DNA of 64,000 bases from Epinephelus fuscoguttatus (Eukaryota; Chordata; Actinopteri; Perciformes; Serranidae), in contig NC_064757.1 of assembly GCF_011397635.1 (NCBI RefSeq), positions 30,141,839-30,205,838 of the forward strand, written 5' to 3'. Of the stretch, positions 50,401 to 61,896 are shown one piece after another; position 1 is the stretch's first letter; each line of letters begins with the position of its first letter. A model generated the notes under the pieces. It was given only the letters and a program-made list of their open reading frames with translations. It was not told where the DNA came from and searched no databases. The translations under genes and the position numbers were made by a program.

Positions 50401-51151
50401 TGATAACGGCCCCAGTATGTGTTGCAGTTCTCAGTACGTTTCCCTAAGTCAACCAAGCATTGGGTACATTCTGAACCCACTGTGAAAGCAGGGGGCCACT
50501 TGAGATCACATTTTACTGCTAGCATAAATGCTCGGGCAGTGACACATTGAGGGGAGCAGGCCAGGAACAAATCCCAGAGCCAGGGTGTACGGGAATATTG
50601 CCTGTAGGACCGTCACCATTCCAGGCAGAGCCAAGCTCCACAGTAATGTTTAACAAGGGTAAAGCTTTCCATAACACATTGCTCATGATTCACAGTTCTA
50701 CTATTTGTAGCCTACACAAGAACTCTTGTCAGGAGATGTCATGAGGTATATCAATTTATGACAGCTCATGCAAGATTCAAATGTTCTTTATAGTGCAGCC
50801 TTCACTGGAAACATTACTGCAGCAATATGCAATGAAGTTCATGTGGGCGGAAGTACCATTGAAAATCATGTTGTATGAAACAAGGAAATGACAATAATTT
50901 ATAAAACAATAAAGCAAGGAAAGTCAGTGTGCAGCTGACATTCTGCAACAATGATTTAGACATAGTAACATATCCAACATCAGTGTAAAAGGTTGCAGCT
51001 TTACTTGTTTAGATCAAGCTTCATTAAATCAAGACCAAAGATGGTTATTACTGCAGAAGTGGAAACTCTTGCAACGTCTACTTGCATAAAGATTCACATC
51101 TGATGATCAAATTACCTTGATGAACTTGTCTGCGTTGTTATCCTCCGACAT
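35829..51151 (-). CDS. mapkapk5: MAP kinase-activated protein kinase 5 (PRAK)
   Basis: Ser/Thr kinase activated by p38 and by ERK3/ERK4, shuttling between nucleus and cytoplasm. Coding exons on the minus strand: 51151-51116, 49303-49230, 44342-44267, 42014-41917, 41800-41692, 41341-41252, 40875-40780, 40644-40564, 39962-39775, 39593-39473, 39338-39208, 39011-38896, 38138-38034, 35923-35829. All phases join and the product is 471 aa, as in a human isoform. Visible: glycine-loop region LGAGISGPV, ATP-binding Lys51, catalytic HRDLKPEN with Asp148, DFG at 169-171, activating site LMTP with Thr182, and IPTSPTPYTYNKSCDLWSLG. The C-terminal regulatory part includes the basic RKRK (361-364) nuclear-localisation patch. 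Donors after exons 12 and 13 are GTCAGG and GTCAGT, off consensus. Introns carry several repeats; the exons are intact. Confidence 0.97.
36192..37096. mobile_element. hAT element in the last mapkapk5 intron
   Basis: The ends are TAGGGATGCAACAACTG at 36200 and, reversed from 37088, TAGGGATGCACCATTTTA, followed on both sides by GCTGAT-containing subterminal sequence. Flanks ATGTTTGG (36192-36199) and CTGTTTGC (37089-37096) match at six of eight positions, which fits an aged 8-bp hAT duplication. The 889-bp interior has no transposase-like frame. Confidence 0.65.
37197..37548. mobile_element. Small DNA transposon with strong hairpin and perfect flanking repeat
   Basis: ACTATCTCAT occurs at 37197-37206 and 37539-37548 and brackets a 332-bp element. 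The left end is TAGTCTCGCTCACC; the right end reversed is AGTCTGAGTGG. Just inside the left end a hairpin pairs CCAGACCTTTCT (37219-37230) with AGAAAGGTCTGG (37238-37249). The 8-10 bp duplication suggests hAT-type mobilisation. An open frame of 111 codons across it has no recognisable domain. It lies about 100 bp from the hAT element in the same intron. Confidence 0.7.
41379..41426. repeat. (TG)24 microsatellite
   Basis: An uninterrupted dinucleotide run of 48 bases in mapkapk5 intron 5, starting about 38 bases outside exon 6 on its acceptor side. Its length makes it probably polymorphic. Confidence 0.95.
44974..45166 (+). mobile_element. tRNA-derived SINE with poly(A) tail and 14-bp target duplication
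   Basis: In mapkapk5 intron 2, opposite in orientation to the gene. The element (44988-45152) begins GGGGCGTCAG and has a good A box, TAGCGTAGTGG, at 44998-45008. Its B-box region (GGCTCGGGTGC) is decayed. A pyrimidine-rich CTCTCTCTCTATCTCC segment and a run of about 24 A follow. AAATGCCAAATTAG is repeated exactly at 44974-44987 and 45153-45166. Perfect duplicates and an intact A tail suggest a fairly young insertion. Confidence 0.85.
45300..45800. repeat. Probable interspersed repeat, unclassified
   Basis: In mapkapk5 intron 2. Contains ACGACCCACTAGAGG, a GGACTTTATAAAAAGG TATA-like stretch and GCAAATATAGCGTGGC, sequence I associate with a repeat found across fish genomes. I cannot place its ends or class. 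Confidence 0.3.
47461..47667. repeat. Inverted repeat (foldback) in mapkapk5 intron 2
   Basis: CCAGACTCCATTGACAGAAA and following bases (47461-47490) pair with about 47637-47667 (TTTTGTCAATGGAGTCTGG). Weaker pairing extends outward to about 47410 and 47720, for example the CAGGGAA words. The loop is about 145 bp. It is likely a MITE; no target duplication was identified. Confidence 0.55.
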
Positions 51152-52569
51152 GGTGCTGCACTCTGGACAGATAAAGTCTGCCTCGCCAATCTCAGACAGT
51201 TGACAGTAGACACAAAGCGTTTTTCTCTGAGCTTCGCAAAGTTTCGATCTTGCAACCCTGGGTTGAGCCAAGGCTTGTTATACTAATACTGATGACAAGA
51301 CAAGGCCATCTGGGCAAAATGATATACAGCCACCGGTTAGCCAAAGCACAGTTTCCTTCCCTTGGAGACCTGAAGCCCACCAGCCGGTACGGTGTGACGT
51401 TAGCTCAGGCCAGCAGGACTCACAACCTCGGGGTCCGACTCGCTCTTCCAGTCGTCTTAAACTCACTGTGGTGACCATGTAGAGTGCCAAACTCCGAGCA
51501 AGCTGACCAGAACAGTCGAAGACAAGCCCAATCTGGACTAGCCTACCACTTTTGGAGGCGCACCGAGCATGGGACAAGGGGTGTATTTTTAGCCAGCGCA
51601 ATGAGAGCAGAGCTCTGCTAACACCGGGGACTGCTAGCTTGCTAGCAAGTAAGCGAGTGCCACTCCATCCCGCGGTCAGGGCAGATTATTACACAGCAAA
51701 CGCAACCGTAACAGGTGATGTGGACTAACGTTAACTAAAAATCACCCATACTATCCTCGGTTGATCTGACACGACGAGCACACCGTGTTCCCAGAAGCAC
51801 AGCAGACTATTATGTCGTCGAGCCGAGCCTGCTAACGCGCTAGCTTGTTAGCTGAGGTGGCAAGTTAGTTTTCCGGCTCTACACAAACCCACAGGCGTTA
51901 ACATTCTTCCGCAAGACGACGTAATAAAAATCAGCGCTCGTGCTGACAAATAACACTATCTCACTGATGAAAAGGGTTAACAGAGAATATTTTCAAAGGT
52001 GACCAAGTAGATACACACATCTCTGGTCTATTTTGCTAATCCCATAGCTGGTTGTCAGAGGGAATACACAACCCGAGTCGGCACTACGCAATAGCAGTCC
52101 GTGCTGAACGCCTGATTAAAAATCATCGACACGTTTCGTAAATTCGGACATTATGGGGAAAAGCTTTGCCTTTTAAATCATTAAATGTATATTCCCAATA
52201 CGTGTAAAACGTATATTGGTCAGTACATTTTTTTAGATTAATTACTTTAAATTTCGATGAAACAAGCTTGGAACGGCCAGACTCCTTTGAGTCCTTGGGT
52301 CCTTATAAGGCCCCAGTTTTCTTTTTAAAAAGAAACTTTATTGACAGTTAACGTTTTGCACAAACAGTAAGGCTCACTTGTAAGGTAGTACTGAAATATT
52401 GTTGCATAACACACACTAATTAAATTAGAAGATATAAAAAAATTAAAATAAGTTAGTTCGAGGTACTTTGTATGTTGGAAAAGTCTGCATTTTGCTATTC
52501 ATAAAAGCAGCAATTAAGGTAAGGGACTGTTCTCTACTTATCAGAGGAAGGGGGTGGCTAATGTGTGAC

Positions 52570-52598
52570 TTATTTATTTATTTATTTATTTATTTATT
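52570..52598. repeat. (TTTA)n microsatellite
   Basis: About seven tandem TTTA units in the spacer upstream of mapkapk5 and atxn2. Confidence 0.9.
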
Positions 52599-55500
52599 AA
52601 ATCTTGACCTTCCCCGAAGCTACACATATTTTTCCTTGAGCTTCTCTGGGGGAAAAATACACGACCCTCCCTCCACCATAAGCAGTCCCTAATCAATTAT
52701 TTTTATGTTCACACCAAATGTAGGTATTGGGGCAAATGCGACAGACAAACAGCACGGGAATAAGAGTTATCAATAAAGTAAACAGCTAATTTCTTAAGCA
52801 AAATGGAAATCCTCCTTACAAATCATAGTGATTTTTTTTAATGAAATATCACATTTTTTTAGCAAAGATTTGGTTTTGTTTCCCACCAGAACTGTTTGTT
52901 GCACATAATGTGTTCAAAGATTGTTGGAAATTTGAAAATATGACAATTACTTCAGTTTTTACAATGGTGTGATTTTGGCAATTTTTAATGAAAGCATTCA
53001 TATGAAACTTGGAGACGGATTTGGAGGTTCAGATGGTGTCTAAAATAATTACAAAATACAGCCATTTAAAGTTGTATGTTCCTCCCCCAAGACAAAATTA
53101 AAGAAAAAAAAATTAAAAAGTGCAAACATTATTATCAAAATTAAATTCAATATGAATGGGCTAAATGAATAGCAGGGTTAAAGAGTTAATCAATTTGAAA
53201 TGCACTTCTTTCACCTTAAGAAGAACAGGCCATCAAATGTAGTTTGTATGCATCTTTTTTAATTGTGGATTCAAAGAATTTTTTAAAGACTAGAATTCTG
53301 AAATAAATCTGATGTGAAACACCCAAATACCTTTGAAATTGTACTTTCCCTGAAGTTAGACTGTTGATTAAAGGAGAGGGGAGGTATGGAAGAAGTGTAC
53401 CTCACCGACATCAGGAGTCCAGTTGAAATTGCTTTCAAAACAGTGGAGAATTGTTTTTATTGCTGTGAAAATTATATTTCGAATTGAAGTTCTCAAAAGA
53501 GAGAACATTGCCTGTGCCATCTAAAATGTTCATAACAGACTAGACACTTTCCCATTCCATTCAGGGATTTGTTTCTGTGCACAATTCATCTGTTGTTCCA
53601 GAAAGCTGTATATTGGGTAAAGAGGTCGTGATTAAAAAGTAATTTCCAATACATAAGTGCCTGCTGATGAAACAGTGAGAGTTTGACCTGAAGTCACAAA
53701 GCAAGACAAATACAATACCATTTAATTTCCTAAAGATCTCTCTGGACACACTGCACCAAAAACCATTTTGCCATCAAGGTTACAGTCTTCATCATCTTTG
53801 ACCCTTTTGTAAATGATGAGTTTTCTTTTTCCATGTTAGTTCAAAATTATTGTGGTTATTCATCTTTTTAATCTTCTTTGACAAAGCAATAGAATAAGCA
53901 GGGTAGATCTATCTGGACAAACTGTGATCAAAATAAGGTCAAAGCTCTTTGTAACCATATAATACATTTTGATTTAGGCAGAACTTTTGAAGGTTGTCAT
54001 TTAAACTTTTAATTTAGTTCTCATTTTTAGTTAGTTGTCTATGTATTTAACTTTTGATTTAAAAGGGATTACTTGGTATCTTGCTATAGGGGACAGTCAT
54101 AGCAAGTTAAAAAAACGTTTGTATTTCTCTTGCAGGACTCACATATGGGGATAACACTGGTCTTCAAACTGGTCCTCTATATTTTCTTCCTAGTGTTTTC
54201 CTTTTCATGAACACCTGAAATGAACACTTACCATTTTAGGCACACCTGTAGCCTACAATGCAGTGAAACAGCCCTGCAATTATCCCATCTTTATTCATTG
54301 TATAATCTTCAGTTTTTGTTGATATTGTGTCAGAGCGGTAGCCTATTGTATTTCGTAAGATCCATTAGTGGTGGCATCATATTGGACTTCTTTATTCTGA
54401 AAGGTGTTTCTATTATTTTTTCCACCCACTTTTGTCCACATGATGGGGACAAAATCTGTGTGCAGCAATTACTCCTATTTGAATCCCATCTGAGATGTCA
54501 ATTCTTCAATACAAAAACTCAAATGCAGGTAATTTCCTGCATGTCTCCTGCTGATAGAAACAATGATTGAAAGCATTAATCAATGTTTTAAGCAGAAAAC
54601 AAATTGATGCAGATAGTGCTTTAGGATGTAATTAGGATATAATGGGGGAAAAAAAGCATATGCCCTGTGGACATAGTCCCCTCATGAAGTCTGTAGGAGC
54701 TAATGTGGTCCTAAGTTAGATTTACGGGATCCTGGAAATGTGAAAAAGGACGATAAAGATTAATGTGTCATGTAAAATAATTAATTTTGTTTAGACCCTA
54801 GTTGTAATTGTGATAAGGCCCTTTGTATTTTTAATTTAATATTGATTTACTGCAGGTATTCTAGGTAGGCTATTTATAAATAGAATGGAGATACACTAAG
54901 AGTATCATATAGATATACAGCAGAAAAAACACCAAATGTAATTATATATACATGTGAAAAGCAATCACATCAAAAACCTGTCATGTAATTTTTTCATGTT
55001 TTGGGAAAAATGATGCCTATTTTGACATGCAGTGCGTGTGTTTAAATTATATTTAAAATGAATTCTTCACCTCTCCTCCAGCTGCACAACCTTTAATATT
55101 GTGTAGATCATGAAATCATCAATATGTATTTATATCATTAAGCTAACATGCTGTTACTTTAATTTACCTGCGCAACCACTTCCCTATGTGCAGCTATCAA
55201 CTATCGTCGGAGTCAGACCATTTATTAGTGAGATGCGCATATCTCAAGTAAAGTGTCATCTTTATCAATCAGTCATATTGTAGCGTGTAAGTGTAGCTAC
55301 CATGAATGTGCACACACAGGCAGCGTGCAAATGCAATGTTTCTATGCGTGTGCGTCTGTGTGTGTAGTTTGTTCGCCGGCTCACGTGGATGCCACAAAAC
55401 AGCCAGGGAAGATTCATGGACTTCCTGAAAATAGTGCCATGTTGTATGTGTAACTGCGCACAACAAATGCGTATCTATATGTTTCTTTTAGTGCTCTATG

Positions 55501-55916
55501 TTAAATGTGATGTTATTTGTGTTTTTAGCAGACAGATGTTTGTGAGAGAACACAGTGTAATGGATATTTGGTTATATGTTATGAGCCGTTACGCCTTTCA
55601 TATATCCCTCCGCTGTTTTTTGTCCCCTTTCAGACTGTTTTGGTCTTTTCGCTGTTAGCAACGGAAAGAACCCGAGATAGCTGTAAACCCTATTTTGAGA
55701 TAATTGAATATTTTTGTTAGGATTACATAACAAATTGACAAGAGGTGTAACACCCATGTTTATTTTGGAAGAGTGATTGGCGCGTGTTGTCTTTTTTAAA
55801 TATTATTTTTTTCCGTTTTAATAGGAATTGTACAGATTGCTAATTTAGATAGCAACTGTTAGCGAGCTAGCTTCCTAGCATAGCATCTTCCTCAAGAGGC
55901 ACGTTGACATTACCGT

Positions 55917-55956
55917 GCTAGCTAGCTAGCCAGACCGTAGGACTGCTAACGTTAGC
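55917..55956. promoter_or_regulatory. atxn2: GCTAGC/GCTAACGTTAGC palindromes before atxn2
   Basis: GCTAGCTAGCTAGC at 55917-55930 and the perfect 12-base palindrome GCTAACGTTAGC at 55945-55956, within about 120 bases upstream of the atxn2 start. The same words occur upstream of mapkapk5. The role is unknown; location suggests promoter or 5' UTR sequence. Confidence 0.4.
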
Positions 55957-56038
55957 GAGCTGTCACACAATCACACATCGTCAAGAAATTGTGGTGTAAA
56001 GCTGGTCGTTTTACCACGCCGTCTTTTATGGGATCACC

Positions 56039-59000
56039 ATGTCAATGAAGGCCGGTGGAAATCGCAGCAAGCCCGGCGGTGGCAACACCGCTGGTGCCAC
56101 CGCCTCCGGTGCCGGAGGAAGCGGCGGGGGAAGACAGAATCTGGGCAGGTCTGTGAAATTAAAACGTCAACTTAGCGAAATAAAAACACAGCAGCGGTGG
56201 TTACAGTGGCCAGTTTTCAGTGCTTGGACACAGTCGCTTCTAACAGCGGCAGTTTTGAGAGATGACATTCCCGTTAAGTGGTCCAAAACTAGTATGCGTT
56301 TCTAAACGTTATGTGGGCCTTGCGACGTGTTGGTCACCTAGCGTAACGTTATGCAGTTTAGCTAGCGAGGCCTGTCTGCTTGCCCCAGTAATGTTGCAAC
56401 TTCGACGTTACGTTGCCTCTTCTTGCATGGTAAATTAAACACAGCATCTGATCTCTGATGTATTTAGACACGTTTACGTGGACGAACATTTCCCCACATG
56501 TGTGTAGCAATGATGCTGCTCGCCAAGTTGCTGGTATCAGTTTACTATCAGCTTGGAGTCAATTTAGCCACCGTTAATTAGCCGTTTGACAGCCCATGCT
56601 TGTAATTCAGTGCACTTGCCTCATTCAGTAACACAGCGGCTAGCTAACGGGACAGCCTGCCGACTTTTTCCAACCTAGGGGACTGCGATAAAACAGCTGT
56701 GTTTGTTTTCATCTGACTGTCATTTTAGGTTGGTACGTTACCGCAACATTGCTGCAACGGGTTTGCCAAGAAATTGTAATCGTAAACGTGTGGGCGCACG
56801 GAAGAAAGGGGCGGGTGTGGAGACGGGGTTGAGGAGGAGAAGGGGGAATTATAGACCGACGGGCTTTCAACCTTGACGTTGCCGTAGCTGCTCGTGTGAA
56901 ATAGTGTCCTTGAAGCATGACATTTCTGCACGAGTCCTCCCTAAGATAAAGCTAACACGCACTGTCAGTGCAGGAGCTGCATGCGTATTGTGAATTTTGG
57001 TGGTGATAATTTGCTCAGGCTTCTATTCACCGGTCACTAGGACAGTACGTCCCATTCATTGCGTAGGTTTCATCCATTAAGGCCGTGCAGAGATATTGTA
57101 AAATGCGATTGGACCAGGTGGACTGATGCATACAAAACCAGCCTATTTCAGACACTTGGATTGGCTCTATTTTGATAGTGTGGTACTGACTGCGTGCAGA
57201 GGTGCATGTTACTCGTTTACTACAAGGGGCATAATGTAGGGAGAATGGCCATTGCCTACATCAAATTGTGAATACCTGGCCATGTGCCAGCAGCTGAACA
57301 AGGTGCATTTTAGGACATGCTTAGAAAAATGTAGGCTGCTGAGAATTTGGCGAGGGGACAGTCTAAACAAAAAAATCCAGGAATTCTGTGGAAAATTTCA
57401 GCATCTCCATTGCCTTCAAATATGTTATAAATGTGCATTTTCAACATATTTCAGTCTAGAATAAGTTGGATAATTTGTGTTGATGACTCTTGGGAATCCC
57501 CTTTCAATGTGTAACAGCAGTTTTATACCATCTGAGATTTATACCATTTAGCTGTACACTTTGTTTCAGCATACTAGCAAGAACTTAAGTGCCAGTGATG
57601 ATGGCGTGTTTGACAACAGTGCCATTTGTTTTCTTTCAGGGGAAGACACAGTGGTAAAGGTCCCGCAGCAGTAAGTAACTGGTTAACTCTCATAAGTCAG
57701 TGGCAAATAGCCTTAATGCCACATAAGCATGTATCACAGAAGTTTGTTATACCTGAGTAATTTATCACAGAAAGGAAGCTGCTTTATGAAAGCCCACACA
57801 CTGGATTAATGCTTCTTTTTGTTCACTCTGTGCAGAGTCATTTGAATATACTGTCATGTTTTTGGAAGGGATGCAATTTAGTTAAAAAGTTGCACAGAGA
57901 GAACCTCAGAGAAAGCACAAGCCAGTGGTCGGACATCTGCTTCTTATTGTTATGCATTATGAATCGTCCAATAGATAGAACGTGCCTGTGAGAGCCTATT
58001 TTACTTTGCAAATGGGGAACATCAGATGTTAACTGTGTTTTTTCTTTAGGTCTTTTTCAATGGTGTATATGCAAATATGAGGATGGTCCATGTCTTGACT
58101 TCAGTTGTGGTATGTTGGCTGTGTGTCTGACCAAAGTTTTTTTAGATGATGTTTCAGATACGTCTAGTATCTGCATAGGGAAATAAGCTCAGTTACAAAG
58201 GAACACTTGTTTGAAAGCACCATGTGAATCGTGCTTACTGTAAATGAATTTGTAACAGCAGTATGTACTGCAGTCTGTCTTTCACCACATGCTGTTTCTG
58301 CAAAATGTCTACGCTGCCATAAACAAAGCCTGTGTGATCTGTAGAGACAGCTGGTTGCATAAACAAAGAAGAGATTGATCAATCATTTGTCTATTTCACA
58401 GCAGATGGGTTTCTGAACTTGTTTTTTGAATGTGTAAATTGACATTGGCACTTAATTGAATGAGTGTTGCATACAGTGAATAATAATAGGCCTATTTATT
58501 TGTAGGGGACCAAGTGTGAGCTGAAAGTGAAAAATGGAGCCGTCTATGAAGGAGTATTTAAAACATACGGTCCAGAGGTAAGGATCACACGTAGTGGGAT
58601 GTTCTTTATAGGTGCTAATATGGAGCTAGATCTGTAATTTCTTCAGTAACAGCACTAATGATTAAGGTTAAGGAGGATAATGCCCAGCCAGCACTCAATA
58701 GCAGTTTCACCCTTGAGGTGGTTTGGGCAAAGATCGCCCTTTCCATCTTTCCTTTTATGGAGGAGAGGTATGTGGCCCTTCATCTTCCCTTTTAGGCTGA
58801 AGTATTCTCCAATCTTTCCCCTGTGGGGAAAATTTCATTTTGCACAAATGAAAAGCTTAACCTGAGCAATGGTAGAGGTTTCTGTCCAGTTCACTTGGCA
58901 GAGGCTCAGCTTGGTTTTAACTTCTGATGAGATGCCAGTAACCTACATTATAACCTGTTTTCACCAAACACCAGGGTTGATATTTATGTATCTTAAATCG

Positions 59001-61896
59001 CACACCTCTTTTATAAGGTTGTGTGACTTAAATGTGAATAGGGCTGGCGGGATACTCCAAAATAAATTGAATTTGGTGTGCTTGCACAGGCAAACACACC
59101 ACTTTGTTTTGAGACCAAAACAAAGCATCACATTTGGCTTTTATTACCACAGTGTGTGCAAGCTGAACAGTCAGACGTGCTGAAATTCACCACCCCTCCG
59201 TACAACGTCTCTTAGTCAACAATGCAATGTTTGGTTGCAGGGCTTGTGTTTTCAATTTTGTACCACAATATTATAGTAGTTGTTGTATAACTTCTTGTTT
59301 TGAGGAAATTAGAGGTCACAAGCTCCTCCATCTGGCATGGATGACATTAAATGAACAGAACTCAATCAACTGATATCAGTCAAACTTTTGTTTAAATATG
59401 CTGTCAGCCAAAGAACATGGAAAGGATTTTTTGTTGTTCAGCCTTAGGCAAGCATGTTGATGTGCCATGCTGGGCCAAGATTGCAGGTTTTCATTCCAAT
59501 CAAACACACCAAGTGAGTTAATTAACTCGGTCCTGTTTTCTCTGGTTGTACTCATTAGGATTATTTTCATTATCCTTTAATTTATCACTTTTTTTAAAAA
59601 TTAATTGGTTTAATGTTTAGTGTATAAAATGTCAAAAAATACTGAAAGTAGTCTGCCACAATTTTCCAGAGCCCAAGGTGATCACTTCATTTTTTAGATT
59701 CCATGTTTGGTCTGATCAGCGGTCTTAAACATAAAGATACTCATAGAGGAAAAACAAGAAATCCTCCTCGAGAAGCTGTACCAGAGAATGTTTGACATTT
59801 TTGATTAATACATTTCCTATAAAGATTAATTGATTATTAAAGTGGTTGCCAATTTATTTTCTGTCTGTACAGCAACTGCGCTGAATGATTGGGATGAAAC
59901 AATGCATCAATCAATCAATGAATTATTTGTCATATGAAATCATATAAGATACAATTCCAGTGAAATGTAATCCTCTCAGCTCCTTTCTGCATAGAAAGAG
60001 TGTAATATTGAATATATGTGTATGATTGGGTTATGTTAGATTAATCCAATTTAACATTACTTTCTCCCTCAGTGTGACCTGGTGTTGGATGCAGCCCACA
60101 GAAAGAGCCCAGAGCCGAGCATAGCTCCCAGAAAAGAGGATATTGTGGAGAGCATCATTTTCAAGGCTTCAGATGTCGTAGTGGTGACCTTCAAAGATGT
60201 GGATCTGAATTTCGCCAGGAAAGGTACTGAGGGCATTTGTTTTGACAAATACTATCCAGGCACATGAACAGCAGTCCTTTTATACCTAGTAGTCGTGTAC
60301 ATGCCAGTACCCACGAAGCATACACAGTGTAAATAGGTGAGTTTGTCATGTTGTAATTGTTGCACATTCACAAAGAAAAACACGTGCCAGATGACATCCC
60401 ATCTGTGCATACACACAACATACTGGTCATTTTCAGTTTGTATTCACTGCCTCGATGTCATAGAGCCTTTGCCACGAACGAAATCTCGAGTGTCTGCCAT
60501 GAGTGGCCAGCCACTGAAGACTAATGTGATCTATTGATCGGTTCGAAGGTTGCCCTGGCGCAGCAAGGACACTCAATAAAGGCTGAATGAGTCTTCATCT
60601 AATTAATCTTGACCGATAGAATTCTTCTTTGAACGATAATGGACTGTGTGGGAGGGTTTTATTTTCTGAAAATGAACAGGTGAAGAAGTGTGAGGGTCTC
60701 ATTATCACATGCTTCACAGAGATGGTGCTGCAGTGGGGCCAATTGTAAAATACAATTTTATACTGTTTAAATTGAACAGTTGTGGATTGACTTGGAATTT
60801 AACAATGTTTTGCAGAAAAGGAAAACATCTGAAGCACCATTGCTAATGTCTGTGATCTCATGTTACTAAATCAGACAGTTGACTTCAGTAATTTTACAGA
60901 GATAGTTTATTGGTCAGAATTGTCGTTTTTGTTTAGGAAGTATATGTGTTTTGCTTCAACTCAAAGGAACAGTGTGTAGGATTTAGTGGCATCTTGCAGT
61001 TAGGATTGCAGATTGCAACTAGCTGAAATTTCTCCTGGTTAGAATTCCTTCAGTGTTTGCGGTTAAGAAGCTTTTATCGGGAGCCGGATTATCCGCAGAG
61101 GTATTGTACTCTCCAAAACAAATGGTCCCGGTGATTTAAACTGGTATAAACACTATATAGAGAAGTTTAATGTTAGAAGTCAGTGTTTCTCTGATGCTGT
61201 TCAACTCATAGACAGGCCGCTAGCCCAGCACCTGCTAATGAGTACTCACCTTTTTTCTCTTATAAGCTAATATCCAGATGTTCATGAGGTTTTTACTGGG
61301 AGCCAAATTATCTAAAGAGGTCTCTGTCTCTCCAAAACAAATTGACCAGGTGATTTAAACTGGTAAAACACTGAATAAAGCAGTTTAATGTTCAACAAAA
61401 ACAGTGGTTTTCTGATGCTGCTCGTTGCGAAGGGGCTGCTAACTACGGTAGCTGATGTGAAAATTTAAATGGCCCTATCTAGAGCCAGTGTTTGGATTGT
61501 CCTTTCTGGGCTGCTGTAGAAACATGGCGATGCAACATGGTGGAGTCTGTGGACAAGCACCCGCCCCCTATGTAGATATAAACAGCTCATTCTAAGGTAA
61601 TGAAAACACAATGATCCTTATTTTCAGGTGATTACACACTAAGGAAAACAAACTCATTATATTCCATTTCTGCCAAAATCCTACACACTGTACGTTTGAT
61701 AGCAGAAATAAGGGGATATGGCGAGTCTGCTAGACACGGCTTGATTAAATCTATGAAAACTACTCTAAAGTTGTTAAAAAAATTACTCAACTGTTCGTGT
61801 GATCACCACTGAGTCATTCTATCTGTCGGTCCATCTTCTGACTCTCTGTCATCTGTCTGTCTCTCCTCTCCACTGATCTAGTCTCCTCTGACACAG
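56039..61896 (+). CDS. atxn2: Ataxin-2, 5' part (gene continues past the window)
   Basis: RNA-binding regulator of mRNA stability and translation found in stress granules. Exons seen: 56039-56148, 57640-57670, 58050-58109, 58506-58577, 60073-60223, 61882-61896; phases join. The N-terminus (MSMKAGGNRSKPGGGN) is short and Gly-rich, with no polyglutamine tract where the human protein has one. The LSm domain follows: VFFNGVYANMRMVH, LTSVVGTKCELKVKNG, YEGVFKTYGPECDLVLDAAH, then the region with ASDVVVVTFKDVDLNFARK. The last exon seen is a 15-nt in-frame microexon (VSSDT). LSm-associated and PABP-binding parts lie beyond 64000. The pattern YANMRMVH favours ATXN2 over ATXN2L, as does the mapkapk5 neighbour. 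The start matches the MSLK start of the shorter human form. Confidence 0.93.
60962..61699. mobile_element. MITE copy 2 in atxn2 intron 5
   Basis: The left end CAAAGGAACAGTGTGTAGG mirrors the right end, which reversed reads CAAACGTACAGTGTGTAGG. It has the same interior as the copy at 23692-25555, including two tandem monomers (near 61075 and 61295) with ATTATC..AGAGG and CAAAACAAAT...GATTTAAACTGG. About 738 bp. It supplies the uninterrupted reference that defines the Harbinger insertion site in the other copy. Confidence 0.75.
61882..61896 (+). other. atxn2: atxn2 15-nt microexon (part of the CDS)
   Basis: Fifteen bases between an acceptor (CACTGATCTAG) and a donor (GTAATATATG). It starts and ends in the same codon phase as exon 5, adding Val-Ser-Ser-Asp-Thr; skipping it would leave the frame intact. 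In human ataxin-2 the equivalent junction runs directly into the FTDSA segment, so this may be an alternative or fish-specific exon. It rests on splice-site fit and phase alone. Confidence 0.5.

Larger units (their letters stand above)
51152..56038. other. Head-to-head spacer between mapkapk5 and atxn2
   Basis: 4.9 kb between the start codons. The mapkapk5 side (51152 to about 52150) is relatively GC-rich and holds GCTAGC and GCTAAC palindromes (51633-51646, 51725-51735, 51831-51852). The atxn2 side (about 55800-56038) has the same words (55917-55930, 55945-55956). The 3.6 kb between is AT-rich with short domain-free frames and a (TTTA)n run at 52570-52598. Two separate promoters are likely. 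Confidence 0.5.
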
